A stretch of DNA of 64,000 nucleotides, from assembly GCF_026914265.1 (NCBI RefSeq), contig NC_069134.1, positions 68,255,594 through 68,319,593 of the forward strand, read 5' to 3'. A program made the translations under genes and the position numbers. This DNA comes from Mya arenaria (Eukaryota > Mollusca > Bivalvia > Myida > Myidae). Of this stretch, positions 23,848 to 36,231 are shown piece after piece. The notes below the pieces were generated by a model. That model saw only the letters and a list, made by a program, of their open reading frames with translations, did no database searches and was not told the origin of the DNA. Position 1 is the first letter of the stretch. Every line of letters begins with the position of its first letter.

Positions 23848-24956
23848 TAATGATTTCAGAGTGTAAAGTTCTATTAATTTGGACTTGTTTAATACTCACA
23901 GCAATAACTTACCTTTTTACTCGCGATTGTTATTTATGAATCTTCAAATGAAGCCGTCAATTTGTGTGAAAATCACCCGCAATTATAAATGTACACGTAA
24001 TGCGGTCCTTTAATGCGTAATTATTATGGTATTTACTCAACACGTGTCACAGAGCCGAAAAGGGTTTACCCAAATTAACACACTTTCAATAATACCAAAC
24101 TGTCCCCCAAAAACCGTGCCGCTACTTTGTGGGGTGTCATATACCGGGTGATAATTATGTTGTTTTAAACATCGCCTGATTTTGTGTATTTGGTGTGGTC
24201 TGGTTATTAGTGTCCATAAGTAAGCTAATTTATTTGAAGATGAGAACTTCGCTGTTTAAAAACTTCTTATTTCAATTTTCATATAAACAAAAATTAAAAT
24301 TTGAAAGCCCTGAACTATACTATAGATCTAAGTTAGTTTAAAAGAAAATGATTTTAGCGACATTTTCGACCTATTTCAAAGGCAATGTTTCAAGTATATT
24401 CCAAAATACTTTCAAATGCTGTTTATTGATCTAACATTTCCATAAGAATATAAATTCTATTACTTGAATCCAAATTCATAATCATTTTCATAATACAACA
24501 ACTAATAAGTTATTTTTACCTGCGTTAAATCGTCTTTCGGTTTGCGAAGGGAGACAACTATTTCACTGACATATTGTCTTTATTCAATTGAACAATAAGC
24601 AAATATTTTCATGAACTTTTTCATTTTTATGAGTGTGTTTTAGTTATATGAATATTATGAGATCATCATTAATTGGAATAATTGATTATTTTGGAAGCTT
24701 CTGTCTTTCGGTTGGCGAGTCGGCACGCGGAATTCGATCTCGAACACTGAAATTTCAACTGCCTATTACATCATTATATTTTAATATTTTTCTCTAAAAT
24801 TTTGTTTGGTAATGTATTTGTATAATATTAATATAAAAACAATAAAATAAATGCATTAGAAGGCGTCTTTCGGTAACTTTCATGCGTCTTTCGGTAATTT
24901 TATCCGTCTTTCGGTAAATAATCGTATTTCGGTAAGTCTAGGGACCGGCCCAGTTT

Positions 24957-25650
24957 TATTTTGCATTTATTACAGTCGCATAATAAATTGAGCACTGTTC
25001 GGGTTTCCCGAAAAAAACGAAAGCATTATTTTGTTTTTTTCTTCTTAAAGAACGTTGACACAGTTTTCGTGTAAACAACAATAGGTTTAAGTCTGAGGTA
25101 AAACTTAAATCTCTGATAAATTAATTTATATCTGGCATTATGTTTCACATTGTCATCATTGTCTTATAGTATTCGGACACCTCTATTTCGGATGTTCACT
25201 GATGATTATTGTCAACTTGTAGCAGTGAAGCATTTCACATTTTCTAGTGAATATCAAGTTGCGTAAATTGTTAAAGCTGTTTTGCTCATGAATGATTGAC
25301 ATACTTTAAATCTAGGATTAAATGCAGGGTTGGAAACACAAGGGATCCCTTACAGGTCAATAAATCGATACGATCACCGGCGCTACCGGCAATAAAACCC
25401 TCCATAGAAAACGATTAACTCTGTGCAACTCGGCAAAATTTAGCGAGGAAAAAGGTTGCGTACTCGGCGGAATTAAAAACGCCTCCGAGTCACCGCAGAA
25501 AGTGGTAGTTCTGCGTGGTGTACCTGTATGTTACGCTTAAACTTTTGAAAATAAAAAATCAGGAAACAAAACCTGCAAAATACACAGTGTTTTTCACAAT
25601 CGATGGACCTCTGGGATAATGGGCAAAGGCCTCTGTTTTGTCAGAGTCTT
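24957..25650. other. No gene seen
   Basis: AT-rich DNA followed by a GC-richer patch (about 25365-25530) of unknown nature. No exon supported. Confidence 0.45.
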
Positions 25651-25990
25651 TTTCTGTTGTTTTTTCCTTTAAGTTGTAATCAATATAAATTTCTGAAAGG
25701 GCTGTGATTCTTAATGCCACTTTGTTTTTAAATGTCAGCAAACTATAATTTAAAAAAAAAAGCCAAGTAATAAACAACATAACTGACATAGGCACCCCAT
25801 CCAATCAAACCAAAATGAGATTCACCCCTGCATTTGATGATTTTTTTAAAAGTACATTAGAAGTATTAAGGCAATTATTTGTAACAATTAATGGTCTGTA
25901 TTTTAGATGCTTTTTTGACATTGTAAAAAGGAGATTGAAGACAAGATCACTTTTGCTACAGTAACACCTAAGATGACACTTGATTTTTAT

Positions 25991-28594
25991 GCCACCCTTC
26001 GAAGAAGAGGGGGTATATTGCTTTACACATCATGCGGGTCGGTCGGTCCTTCTGTCAAAGCTTGTCCGAGTGATAACTTGACAATTCCTGGACCTATTGT
26101 CATCAAACTTGACATGAAGGTTGGGTCTGATCAGTAAATGACCTCTATTGTTTTTCAGGCTCATCGGGTCAAAGGTCAAGGTCTGTGTAACCTTTAATGG
26201 GAAACTGTACAATGCCTGGACCTATAGTCATCATTTTGACAATAAGACTGGGGCCAAAAAAAAAAATAGGTCTGTTTCCGGTCGCCCGACCGACCCTCTT
26301 ATTTCCGCGCCGACCCTATACTTTTTATTGGTGTAAAAGTTAACTGCGCGCATATTTAGTACTTTTCGGTACTTTCTTTCCGTTAATTTTCTTATCTTTG
26401 GTCACAGTGCTCCAGCTAAGCATAATTAGCGTGGCGGGGCGCCCCGCTGCCCTTTTATGGCGCCCTGCTGCCTTTTCAAACGCCCCGCTGTGCCCTTTTC
26501 ATTGACAGAGCCGCCTTTGATGATAAATAAAACAAATAAATCGCCCATTTGTGTCATCAAAGCGACATTGACCTCGCCGAAATTTTAACACATTGTAAAT
26601 CTGTCAATCAGCGAGTATTTGGCCACTGTCCCATTAGTCAAAACATCGCAATTAGCCATAGGGTAATCCCCTAATCCGATAATTGGGCCGTGTCATCCAA
26701 TTACCAAAACATCGCCAGTAGGCGGAGCTATTGAAAGTTAACCAATCAGAATGTACATTGAGAAGAACCTGATAATATGATATACGTTCATTAAAATGAG
26801 ATAGAAAAGGCGACATAATTATGAAAAATCGTGTCAAGCATTGATGAAGTTAAAAAGTAATTGTTATATGTATTGAACAAACAATGCCAGACATTTTAAA
26901 CATTGATGTTTTTGAAGCAGACGGTCATAGCCATCTCGGGCCATCGGCAAGGTGGCGCTAAGAAAATCAAAAACATGACGTATCACCAAATATTTAATTG
27001 GTTTTCGTGAAATGTTCATGATAAAAAATTGATTTGTAAACACAAAAACATATTATTTTTTTTGCTTTATGTAGAGTTTTAATACTTACAGTATTTTTCT
27101 CCTGTTTACGATGTCAAAAATATCGGCGAGATCGCCATTTTGTCAGAACAACTTTCCGAGTTAATTTCTCAACCTCCCATTATGTATTGGTAAAGTTTTC
27201 ATCAAGGACAGTGATTTAAATGTCATTTGGTTCTTAAATGTCAGCATATTATTTAGCCAGAGACAAGTAAATAACAGCATAGCTGAATGTGACATTCGTA
27301 CCCTATCCCGAACGTACCAAAATAAGATTCGTCCCCCTACTAAATTGACAGGTCATTTATTAGTCATTTTGATTGTTTCAAATCCTTAGCTGTCTTGGTT
27401 TTTGTTTCATTTTTAGATGCTATTTGGAGATAAACTATGTGACATTGACACATACACTTTTGCTGAGCCAAAAATGATACATTTTTTATGAACATTTTAT
27501 ATAGTTCAGTTTGAATGTGAATATAAACTGAGGTGTGTGTTATGGCATAGTTTTTGTATCAGGTTTTACGAAAGTATCACTTCTCCTTAAAGTCTCCCCA
27601 CTTCTCCCTAAATTGACTGAAGGGAGAAGTCACTTCTCCCAAAGTTTTCAGGAGAGTTTTAGAATTTTAATTTTCTATCAAATATAAGAATAGCATTATA
27701 GCACAAATGTGAAATTGGTAAATATGAAAAATTGACAAATCTGAGGCACTCTTTTTCGACATCTGTCATACAGACAAACATGTTCAACAATACATGCATT
27801 TATATTCTAGAAAATGTATATCTATACATTATAATTAATACACATTATACAGTTCTTAATAAATGAATGGACTTGTATTTACATTTTATGCTTTAGTACC
27901 TTTTAAAATTGTCTCATACGCAGTTAATATGGTTGTTTTTGAATAAAAGTCAGCCGCCTTCTATTCTAGATCACTTCCCCCCCCCCCCCCAAAAAAAAAA
28001 TAAAAAAAAAATGCCTACCTACCTACCCTCTCTTTTTTGGGAAGGAGACCGGAAACGAACCTATTTTTTTTTTTGGCCTGGGCCTGACCAGTAGATGACC
28101 CCAATTGATATAAAGGGTTATCAGGTAAAAGGTCACGGTAACCTTGAACGCTAAAAGGTTGTCCCAGTGATAACTCGTCAATGCCTGCACCCATGGCTCT
28201 CAAACTTGACATGAAGGTTGGGCCTGACCAGTAGATGACCCCTTTTGTTTTTTAGGGGTCAAAGGATAAGGTCGCAGTGACCTTTAATGCGAAAAGGTTG
28301 ACAGAGCTTTTTCTAGTGATAACTCATCAATGCCTGGACCTATGGTCATCAAACATTACATGGAGGTTGGACCTGACCACTTGATGACCCCTGTTGATTT
28401 TAGGGGTCATCAGGTCATAAGTCAAGGTTACAGTGACCTTGAATGCAAAAAGTATGTCCAAGTGATTACTCGACAGTGCCTGCATCCATGGCCCTCTATC
28501 TTAACTTGGAGGTTGGGCCTGACCAGTAGATGATCCCTATTGATTTTAGTGTCCTTGAACACAAAAAGCTTGTCTGTGTGACAAATGTCTCTTG
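25991..28594 (+). mobile_element. Short copy of the GCCCCCCTTCGAAG repeat element, split by another insertion
   Basis: Same family as the element at 59240-61512. It begins GCCACCCTTCGAAGAAGAGG, contains two to four of the approximately 146-bp units, and ends gacaaatgtctcttg. An 8-bp A/T-rich direct repeat with one mismatch flanks it (atttttat at 25983-25990, atttctat at 28595-28602). Its body is interrupted at 26252-28078; removing that leaves about 0.77 kb. The units here are more diverged, and no perfect palindromic estrogen-response element was seen in them. Confidence 0.7.
26252..28078. mobile_element. 1.83-kb terminal-inverted-repeat element nested in the repeat element
   Basis: The left end GGCC, A-run, TAGGTctGTTTCCGGTC and the inverted right end GGCC, A-run, TAGGTtcGTTTCCGGTC form inverted repeats of about 28 bp. 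A 3-bp TGG flanks both sides (26249-26251 and 28079-28081); deleting the insertion restores the unit phrase tgggcctgaccag. No transposase frame is visible. It contains a C/A homopolymer block near 27977-28010 and the uninterrupted paralog of the flanking sequence. The superfamily is not assigned. Confidence 0.6.
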
Positions 28595-28602
28595 ATTTCT
28601 AT

Positions 28603-28925
28603 GACTTTACTCCATCTAGGAAATGCAATTATGGTGAATGTGAATATAATTGGGGTCTGTGGTATCACTATGGCATAGAATTTGTATCAGCAGTTCTATT
28701 TTTTTCTTTTTACAAGCAGTTTTACCAACTCTGGCTTGGTAGGGTTGACTGAACAAACTTTCATGTCAAGCCCTGCATTGGATTTGCAATTCAGAGTTGT
28801 ACCGTGACAGGAAGCAAAAATGTTGAGGTAATAGAAAGTTTCCGTGAACAACTATGATCGTGACTAGGTATTGACTGGTTCCAACTTGCCTGCTATTTTT
28901 CAAATTTTCAGTTGATTAAGTAGGG
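28603..28925 (+). other. RAE1 upstream region
   Basis: A polypyrimidine-AG (tttcaaattttcag, AG at 28910-28911) lies just before the RAE1 start, which would suit the acceptor of a 5' UTR intron. The promoter and a leader exon were not identified. Confidence 0.35.
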
Positions 28926-31900
28926 ATGAGTTTCTTTGGTTCTTCAACAAGCACATTCGGCACATCCAGCACCACCGGCATGTTTGGGACGGCCACAAAT
29001 ACAAACTACAATGCTATGAAAGATATTGAGGTATGTGATGAACAAGAAATCATTTTGCAAATGTGATGTTGTTGAAATTTGAAAACTGATAAACAATTAT
29101 TTGAAGTACACTGATCTTTTTATTATTAATGTCAGTGTCAATTTTTAAGTTTTACCTTATTTTTGCTGGTTCTTTTTCTGAGTCACTAATAAATTAAGCA
29201 TGGTACAAGTATATTCATTATAAACAGCTTCAGTCATTTCTTAACTTTACGTTCATATCCTAATATTTTCCTAGTCCGATTTAAAGACAAGTACAAGTGA
29301 TATTAACATATAAGTATGTTACATTAAATGTAACATTACATTAAAATTAATGAAAATTAAGTATGTTAGAATTAAGGAATTTATGAAGTTATAATATCAT
29401 ATGACCAGTGATATACTTAACTAAGGAAAATGACTTGGGTTAGAAAAAATGATTTATTTTACTGATAAGATGTTTTATGAATACTGACCTGGGGCTTTTT
29501 CTAAACCTTTTTTTTATAGCCTCATCGGCAACATTCCAAATACCATGGAGATATATACATGTATACACCACTTTGGATGTACAATTCTTAATGACATTGA
29601 ATCCATTGACAGCTGTATCTTGTCTTTCCAATACTTAAAAGTTACCAATGTAACGGGTATAGTTTATCATCCCAACATATACATACATGAATGATCTATA
29701 GTAAACTACATATATTTGAAAATCTTCCTGAATTTCCTTAATACCTTGATTTGATTTTATCTGATGATACTGTAGATGATACTTCTATGCATTCTTCATC
29801 TTCTGTAAAAGATCGGTAAAGAACTCTATATCAGAGTGCCATGCACACAATTATGCATGTATGTTTTCTGTATGATACAGGTGACCTCCCCACCAGATGA
29901 CAGTGTGAGCTGCCTGAAGTTCAGCCCAGAGTCCATGATGCAGTCTACATACCTTGTTGGAGGCAGCTGGGATAATAATGTAAGAATGATGGCTACTATA
30001 ATAATGTATGCCTAGGTGGATGAGATAATGGTTTCCATGTGGGGCTGGGATAATAATAATGTATACCTTTGCAGGCTGGGATTGATAAAATAATGTTCTC
30101 CTATGGGGGGCTAGAATAATAATGTACCAATTTGGGACTGGGATAAAAATGTCCATCTATGGGGCTGGGATAATAATGTTCACCTAGGTGGTCTGGGATA
30201 ATAATGGTAGCCATGGAATTAGGGGATGTACACCTTGTGGGCTGGAATAAGTATGAATACCTTAGGGGCTGAGGTAATTATGTAACCTTTTGGGACTGGA
30301 ATAACAATGCACATCTTTGGGATGCGATATTAATGTGCTCCTCGAGAGTTGCGATAATGTATGCTTTAGGGGCTGAGATAATAACAAATGCTCTTGGGGC
30401 TGGTATAATAATGTTTGCCAAGGGAGTGTGATAATGATGTACACTTTTGGGACTAGGATAGTATGTATGCCTTTTGGATGGGATAATAATGTTTCCCTTT
30501 GGGGCTAGGATAGTTATGTTCGCCTAGGGGGTGGGGCTGGAATTATAATAGTTGCTTTAATAGTGGACTGGGATAATAATTTTTGCCTAGAGGCTAAAGA
30601 TCTTGATACAATGAGAATGATGTAATCGTTGAACAGTAGATCAGGGTTTGACGCTAATGAAAGTCTGGGAGTCTGCCAGACTTCTAGTAACATTTAGTAG
30701 AGTAAGGGTTAGTTCATGGAATAGAAATATTTTTATAGTTTCTAAAATAAAACATTTAAAATTAAATCTTGTTCAGTATTGCTTTGGACAAACTTTTACT
30801 TTTTTTTCCGCATGTCTTTGAATTTATCTTCCATCACTGGACTCTTTCATTAATATTTATGACTAGGACCCCTTAAATGTAGGGAGTCTGGCAGAAACAG
30901 TCAGTATCCAATACTGTCTAAGATGTCTGTGTTTTACCGAAAAAGTTGTGGGTTAAAGTCCCATCAGGAATACATTCTCTTCACCTTATTCAATATTGTT
31001 CTTATGGTTATCCATAGACAAGCCTGTACGATTCCATTTATTCTAATGGCTATGTGATTTTCCGGTCCAACCAGAACACTCCGATTCTACTCTTAAAAGA
31101 TGCTTATTGAATATGGCCCAGAACTGGTTTTATCCAGAAAACAAACTTTGGGCTTCAAACAGTTAGACTTGTTAATAATTTGTTAAATAGCCTTTTGAGC
31201 TCTATGACAGTAATTTTAAATTCGCTAAGGGGATTGTTTGTAATGTTTTGCTAGAAGACTACAAATCTCAGACAGATCATGTGAGTCATTTATCTATGCA
31301 GGTTCGCTGTTGGGAGGTACAACAGTCTGGTAACATTGTCTTGAAGGCACAGCAGACCCATACTGGGCCAGTCCTCGCAGCTGACTGGAGTGATGTAAGT
31401 ACCTGGGCCTCATTTCATTGAATAATCTGTCAGATCTGGAATCATAAATCTGTCGGAACAGCATAGATGACAATGCTTTGAATTTTTTAATTTTCCTCAA
31501 TTTTGTTCAACTAGAATTCTTTGTTTCAATTTGGTAATATTGGACTAAAGCAGTGTGTTTTATTTCCATTTGGACATGGTACAGTATATAAATATCATAT
31601 GGCAGCATGTGTGATATTGATATTGTCAACCCGAGACCAGAATGATATTTATTTTATTAAACTGAACAAAATTAAGAACATAAAAATGTTTTAAAATAAT
31701 TTAATTCATTTTATTAAAGAAGTTTTACAAGGTAAACAAAATATAACATAATAAAATAATTAGACTAGAACAAAATTTCAATTGTTAATTTCCTGTCATC
31801 AGATGTTTTTGTGTACACATTGAATAGTGACGTCACTGCTGTATGTGTAATAGGGAGGCAATCACGTCATGATTTACCTAAAAATTGACACAGTTATATG

Positions 31901-34900
31901 CCCTTATATGACATTAAAAATATCATTGCGGTCACATGACCTGACAGTGAATTTTCGCTGGGTCACATGTCAAAAATGTTGAAAATGTTTCTGATTGTCA
32001 AAATATCTCTTTCGGGTAATGGGAATTACCATTTTAGACAAAAGGGAGGTATAATAATATATTTTTGCCATCATTTCCCAATTGACAATATTACCAATTG
32101 GAAGAAAGGGTGATTGTTGGTTTGACATAAGTCAAAGCCTTTTGATTTTTCTCTTGGTAGGATGGAACCAAGGTGTTTACGGCGTCGTGTGACAAGACAG
32201 CCAAGATGTGGGACCTGAACAGTAACCAGTTCATTCAGATAGCACAGGTTACCTTCCTTTACACTGCTTATATACAAAAAGACAAGCCCTGTGGCTGGAC
32301 TGTTGTAGAGCTATGACAGGCTTCTGATTAAAGCCTTAAATTTAAGTATTTTCCATATTTAATATTGAAATGTAAGTACTGTAGGCTTTTCGCTGCAAAT
32401 TATATTTCCAAGGTATAGGTTTTCAGTATTGACACTGAATTACAGTGGGAAATATTTCTCCTACATGTACATAATGTATTGTAAAAATAACATTTCAGTC
32501 ATGAAACAGAAGTATTTTTATTACACCTTTGCTTCAATAATGTTCTTTTGTAATTTGTTTTCTGTATAAAAGTAGGCACCTGAAATTTTTTTAAAAGGGA
32601 ATATTATATATTTTGATGATGTAATTATGACTGAACATTGCTTATGTGACTTTCTTTGCAGCATGATGCCCCCGTAAAGACCATCCAATGGGTAAAAGCT
32701 CCAAACTACTCGTGCGTTATGACCGGTAGCTGGGATAAAACTCTCAAGGTACAGTTTCCTATGATTTTGAGCTCTCTATTTTGAAAGTAAACAATCAACA
32801 TATTGACCTGTCATAACCTTTATGCCGTTAGCAGCAGTAGTGTCATGATAGAAAAAAAACACTGGAAACCAAGTGAGACAAATGTACATGTTTTTACATG
32901 TTTTATGAGCCTTTGGTCACACGCATGCCTTTCGGTGATTAAAGATATCATAACATGTATATATAATAAGTGACATGATCTAATTTGGAATACTAAAAAA
33001 GTTCAGCAAAATTCATCATCAAAACTCAGTATGAAAGAAAGTTACAATGAAATGAAGATATGCAGTTTGGCCACTTAAGTCTGAACTCAGACTTGAGACT
33101 GTTTGTAATCATGTCCCTGTTTACAGTGGTTTTTGTCTGACTCATTAACAGTAATGTAGAATTCAACTGTTTAAAACTTGAATATCGTGTTCCAGTTTTG
33201 GGATACACGACAAGCACAGCCGATCATGAGCATTCAGCTTCCGGAAAGGTGTTATTGTGCCGATGTAGTAAGTAGCCATTCATCACTGCTTATTCTTACT
33301 TCATTAGAAGCCATGGATATAATGCTTTGAGACTTAAATATGCTCACAATAATGGAAGCATGTTGTTTCCGCTTTGTCTTTCAGTCTGTCTAACTCCTCA
33401 TTGGGTGTTAAGATTTTTAAAAAATGTAGCATAGATATTAACAACGTTTAAACACAAAATGTCCGATGCAGTGAATAAAAGGCCCATATAGAACAATAAG
33501 GAAAAGTTTTCATGAGCTTCATTTTGACACCAGCAGGATGAAAAGAAGATTGCTCTTTTTTGCTTGTCTGTTTTTCGATAAAAAAGGAGAGGGATTTTGA
33601 TTGCCTTGGAAACTCATATGCCTCAAGATATTGAGCCTCTTGTTATAATAGTTGGCAAGGACAATATTTATATATATAGCAAGGCTTATAAGTATGACTT
33701 TAATAATTGTTGAGTTATGCCCCTTTTAGACTGTAAAAGTTAACTGAGTGCTCTTGTCTGAAAATATTAAAACATGTATTTATTTAAATAATATTAACTA
33801 TGTTAGATATAATGCTAAATAAATTATATTATTCAGAATGTAACTCTTACATGAACTAACTGGTATACTTGTATTTCACAGAAATACCCAATGGCAGTCG
33901 TGGGTACGGCGGGCCGTGGTCTGATCATCTACCAGCTGGAGAACCAGCCGCAAGAGTTCCGGAAGTTTGAGTCTCCGCTGAAATACCAGGTTGGTTATCC
34001 CCCTTGCAGTTGGTTTCAAATAGTAAAAATTAGACAGAAAAAATAAAACAATTCAGCTTTTTTTGGACTTAAAATTTAAGTGATATGTCATTTCATGTCA
34101 GCTTTTAGTGGAAATAAAGAGCAAAAATTAAAGATGCACTCTTATTCTCAAATATGATTTACCACAATTGATACATTTGTTTTAATATACCAAAAAGGAT
34201 GAATAAAATAATGTCGAAAACAAAGGTAATAATGAAGTACACAGAGTTAAGTTTGAAAAGAAAGGAGCAGAAACACGGAATTTCTACCTTAAATGACGTT
34301 AGTAGATCACAGTAAATCTTTTAACAATCACCATAAATTTTGATGTTTGCATTTTCAGCTATTAAATGCACAGTTACAATCTTGTTATCAGTAATTAATA
34401 TTTTTCATAAATTTATTATTTAGTAAGTAGTTAAAGGTTTATCAGTGAAAAATACATGTGTATGTATTGATTTTGAATAAGAGTGTCACTGTAAGTAACA
34501 GTACATTTTATGTATAGTATACTTTAAGGGACATTTCTTTTACATTTTTATAGTCAGCATACATTGCCTTTTCATATGATAGCAGCATTATCTTGCATCT
34601 AAATTTAACATTAAGGTTAATAGAGCTATCAAAATACAAGTTTCCTTGTCAGTTGGTTTGCGTAGATAATATATAGATTAAGTTGTTGATTTTTTCTACA
34701 GCACCGCTGTGTGAATATCTTCATGGACAAGAAGACTAATCAGCCAACAGGTTTTGCGCTGGGCAGTATCGAGGGTCGCGTGGCTATACACTACGTCAAC
34801 CCGACCAATCCTAAGGATAACTTCACGTTTAAGTGCCATCGAGCTAATGGAACATCTAGCAATATGCAGGATATATATGCTGTAAGAAGATTGAGATCAA

Positions 34901-36231
34901 AGCATACTTACTTTAGCTGAAAAATTTTCCACATGCAGAAATTGATATTCTCAATATTTAGCATAAAAAAATGTTTCAGAAAATCTAGTTTATACTACTA
35001 CATGGTAGCTTGATTGTGTTGACAGCTGAAAGCTGATATAAATAACTCTCGAGTCCGTTTCTTAGACAGAAACCAGTACTGGTGTCCATTATGAGAGGGC
35101 GGTGAGAAAGTACTCCTCGTGGGTATCGAACCCACGACCTCTTGGGTGAACAGCGGACACATATTCCGCTAAAGCACTCTCAACCTTGTAGAACAATCAG
35201 GACATGTATTATCGAAGCATCTTAAAAATCATATTTGTTGTCTCAAATTTCTTTTAACAAGCTAAAATTATAAAAGTAGTATTTTGCCTAACAACTTTTG
35301 TAAATAGCTTTATTGCACCATTTCAAATGAAATGGCAGAGAAAATGTGAGAAAAATATCTATTAACTGTCAAAGATTTGATAATCACCGGGAGCACGGCA
35401 GACTGTAAACAAATACATGTGACAGTGTTCACTTTCCTAGAGCTTGAAATATTACTTAAGCTATATTTAGCACAGATACAGCATCTCTTTGCATGAGTGA
35501 GAGTTTGTTTATCTTATAAACATGCCTACAAAATTCTCCCTACCATGGAAAAGTGGGAGCTCAGTTTCATCCTGGCTTAAGTCACTTAAAACTGTAGGAG
35601 ATTTTGGTGCCAAACGTTGAGGAAGAAATGATTTCCATGGATAGTCTATTGTTAATCTTCTTTTTTAATCCCCTAGGTCAATGACATCTCATTCCATCCG
35701 GTCCACGGAACCCTGGCCACTGTGGGCTCTGACGGGCGGTTCAGCTTCTGGGATAAAGATGCCCGCATCAAGTTGAAGACCTCGGAACAGTTTGACCAGC
35801 CCCTAACCGCCTGTAACTTCAACCCCCAGGGCAACATCTTCGCTTATGCCACAAGTTATGACTGGTCTAAGGTGAGACATTCAGTCAAGCGAGTTCAGTG
35901 GTTTGTCACATACTAGTTATCAACAGTAGCTGTTTGAATATTTTTTTGTGCAGGAGTATTAGTATTAGTTAACTAGTAATATTTATTTAATTTATAATGA
36001 TTGCGAAACGGTTATTACAACATCATGATTTTCACTCTATTTGGCACGATGTCTGGGACAAGGGTTGTCTTGTGTTTTTGGGGAAACAAGATTTTTGGTT
36101 GTTTTCCAATTTGCAACTTTTACATCTTTTTTCTACAGGGTCATGAAGGATTTGATCCCCAGAAAATGAAGCCTCACATTTTCCTACGCAGATGTTTTGA
36201 CGAGCTCAAGCCGTCAACAAAGAAGTCTTAA
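28926..36231 (+). CDS. RAE1: RAE1, mRNA export factor, WD40 propeller (ten exons, complete)
   Basis: Nuclear-pore associated seven-bladed WD40 protein that binds the GLEBS motif of Nup98 and of BUB1-family proteins and acts in mRNA export and spindle assembly. Exons: 28926-29030, 29881-29979, 31302-31394, 32161-32247, 32662-32748, 33196-33267, 33882-33989, 34702-34881, 35677-35871, 36139-36231; 372 residues against 368 in human. Key matches are the FG/ST-rich N-terminus ending [82 protein letters not shown] and SYDWSKGHE, all near-identical to vertebrate RAE1. All introns are GT-AG and phase 0. The start is fixed by MSFFGSS, the expected N-terminus. Intron 2 carries a minisatellite and intron 8 a SINE. 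Confidence 0.97.
29962..30600. repeat. Intronic minisatellite derived from the RAE1 exon 2 end
   Basis: About 20 degenerate units of roughly 30 bp, consensus ggggctgggataataatgt followed by a pyrimidine-rich gcctntgg. The core gctgggataataatgt reproduces the last bases of exon 2 plus the first GT of its donor (29965-29981), so the array begins at the exon-intron border. Many units keep an AATAATGT(A/T) donor-like step. It lies in intron 2, which is 1322 bp and the longest of the gene. Confidence 0.7.
35040..35186 (-). mobile_element. tRNA-headed SINE in RAE1 intron 8
   Basis: Read on the minus strand it has a tRNA-like head with a box-B match GGTTCGATACC inside the stem gtgggttcgatacccac, and an upstream A-box-like TTTAGCGGAA. 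It is followed by a core with ggacaccagtactggttt and gaaacggactcgagag. That core resembles the conserved central domain of SINEs described from molluscs; I recall it from memory and cannot test it. There is no clear tail or target duplication. Confidence 0.6.

Larger units (their letters stand above)
23183..24956 (-). mobile_element. Mutator-like (MULE) element, internally deleted, with 9-bp target duplication
   Basis: The element occupies 23192-24947. Its 95-bp terminal inverted repeats (23192-23286 and 24853-24947) are almost identical and each holds four spaced copies of taccgaaaNacg. The 9-bp direct repeat gcccagttt flanks it at 23183-23191 and 24948-24956. Long inverted repeats with 9-bp duplications are the hallmark of Mutator. 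Inside, the minus strand encodes a PHD-type finger and a piece of a MULE transposase domain. At 1.76 kb it is far shorter than an autonomous copy. Confidence 0.85.
25660..28790. repeat. Interrupted copy of a sequence also present at about 27195-27560
   Basis: The stretch 25660-25990 followed by 28595-28790 aligns with the uninterrupted 27195-27560. Shared text includes ttaaatgtcagca, aataagattc versus aatgagattc, acttttgct, tgaatgtgaatataa and atggcatag. The interruption is the 25991-28594 element, so the second copy behaves as a paralogous empty site. By eye the copies are moderately diverged and indel-rich. The origin of the shared sequence is unknown. Confidence 0.5.
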
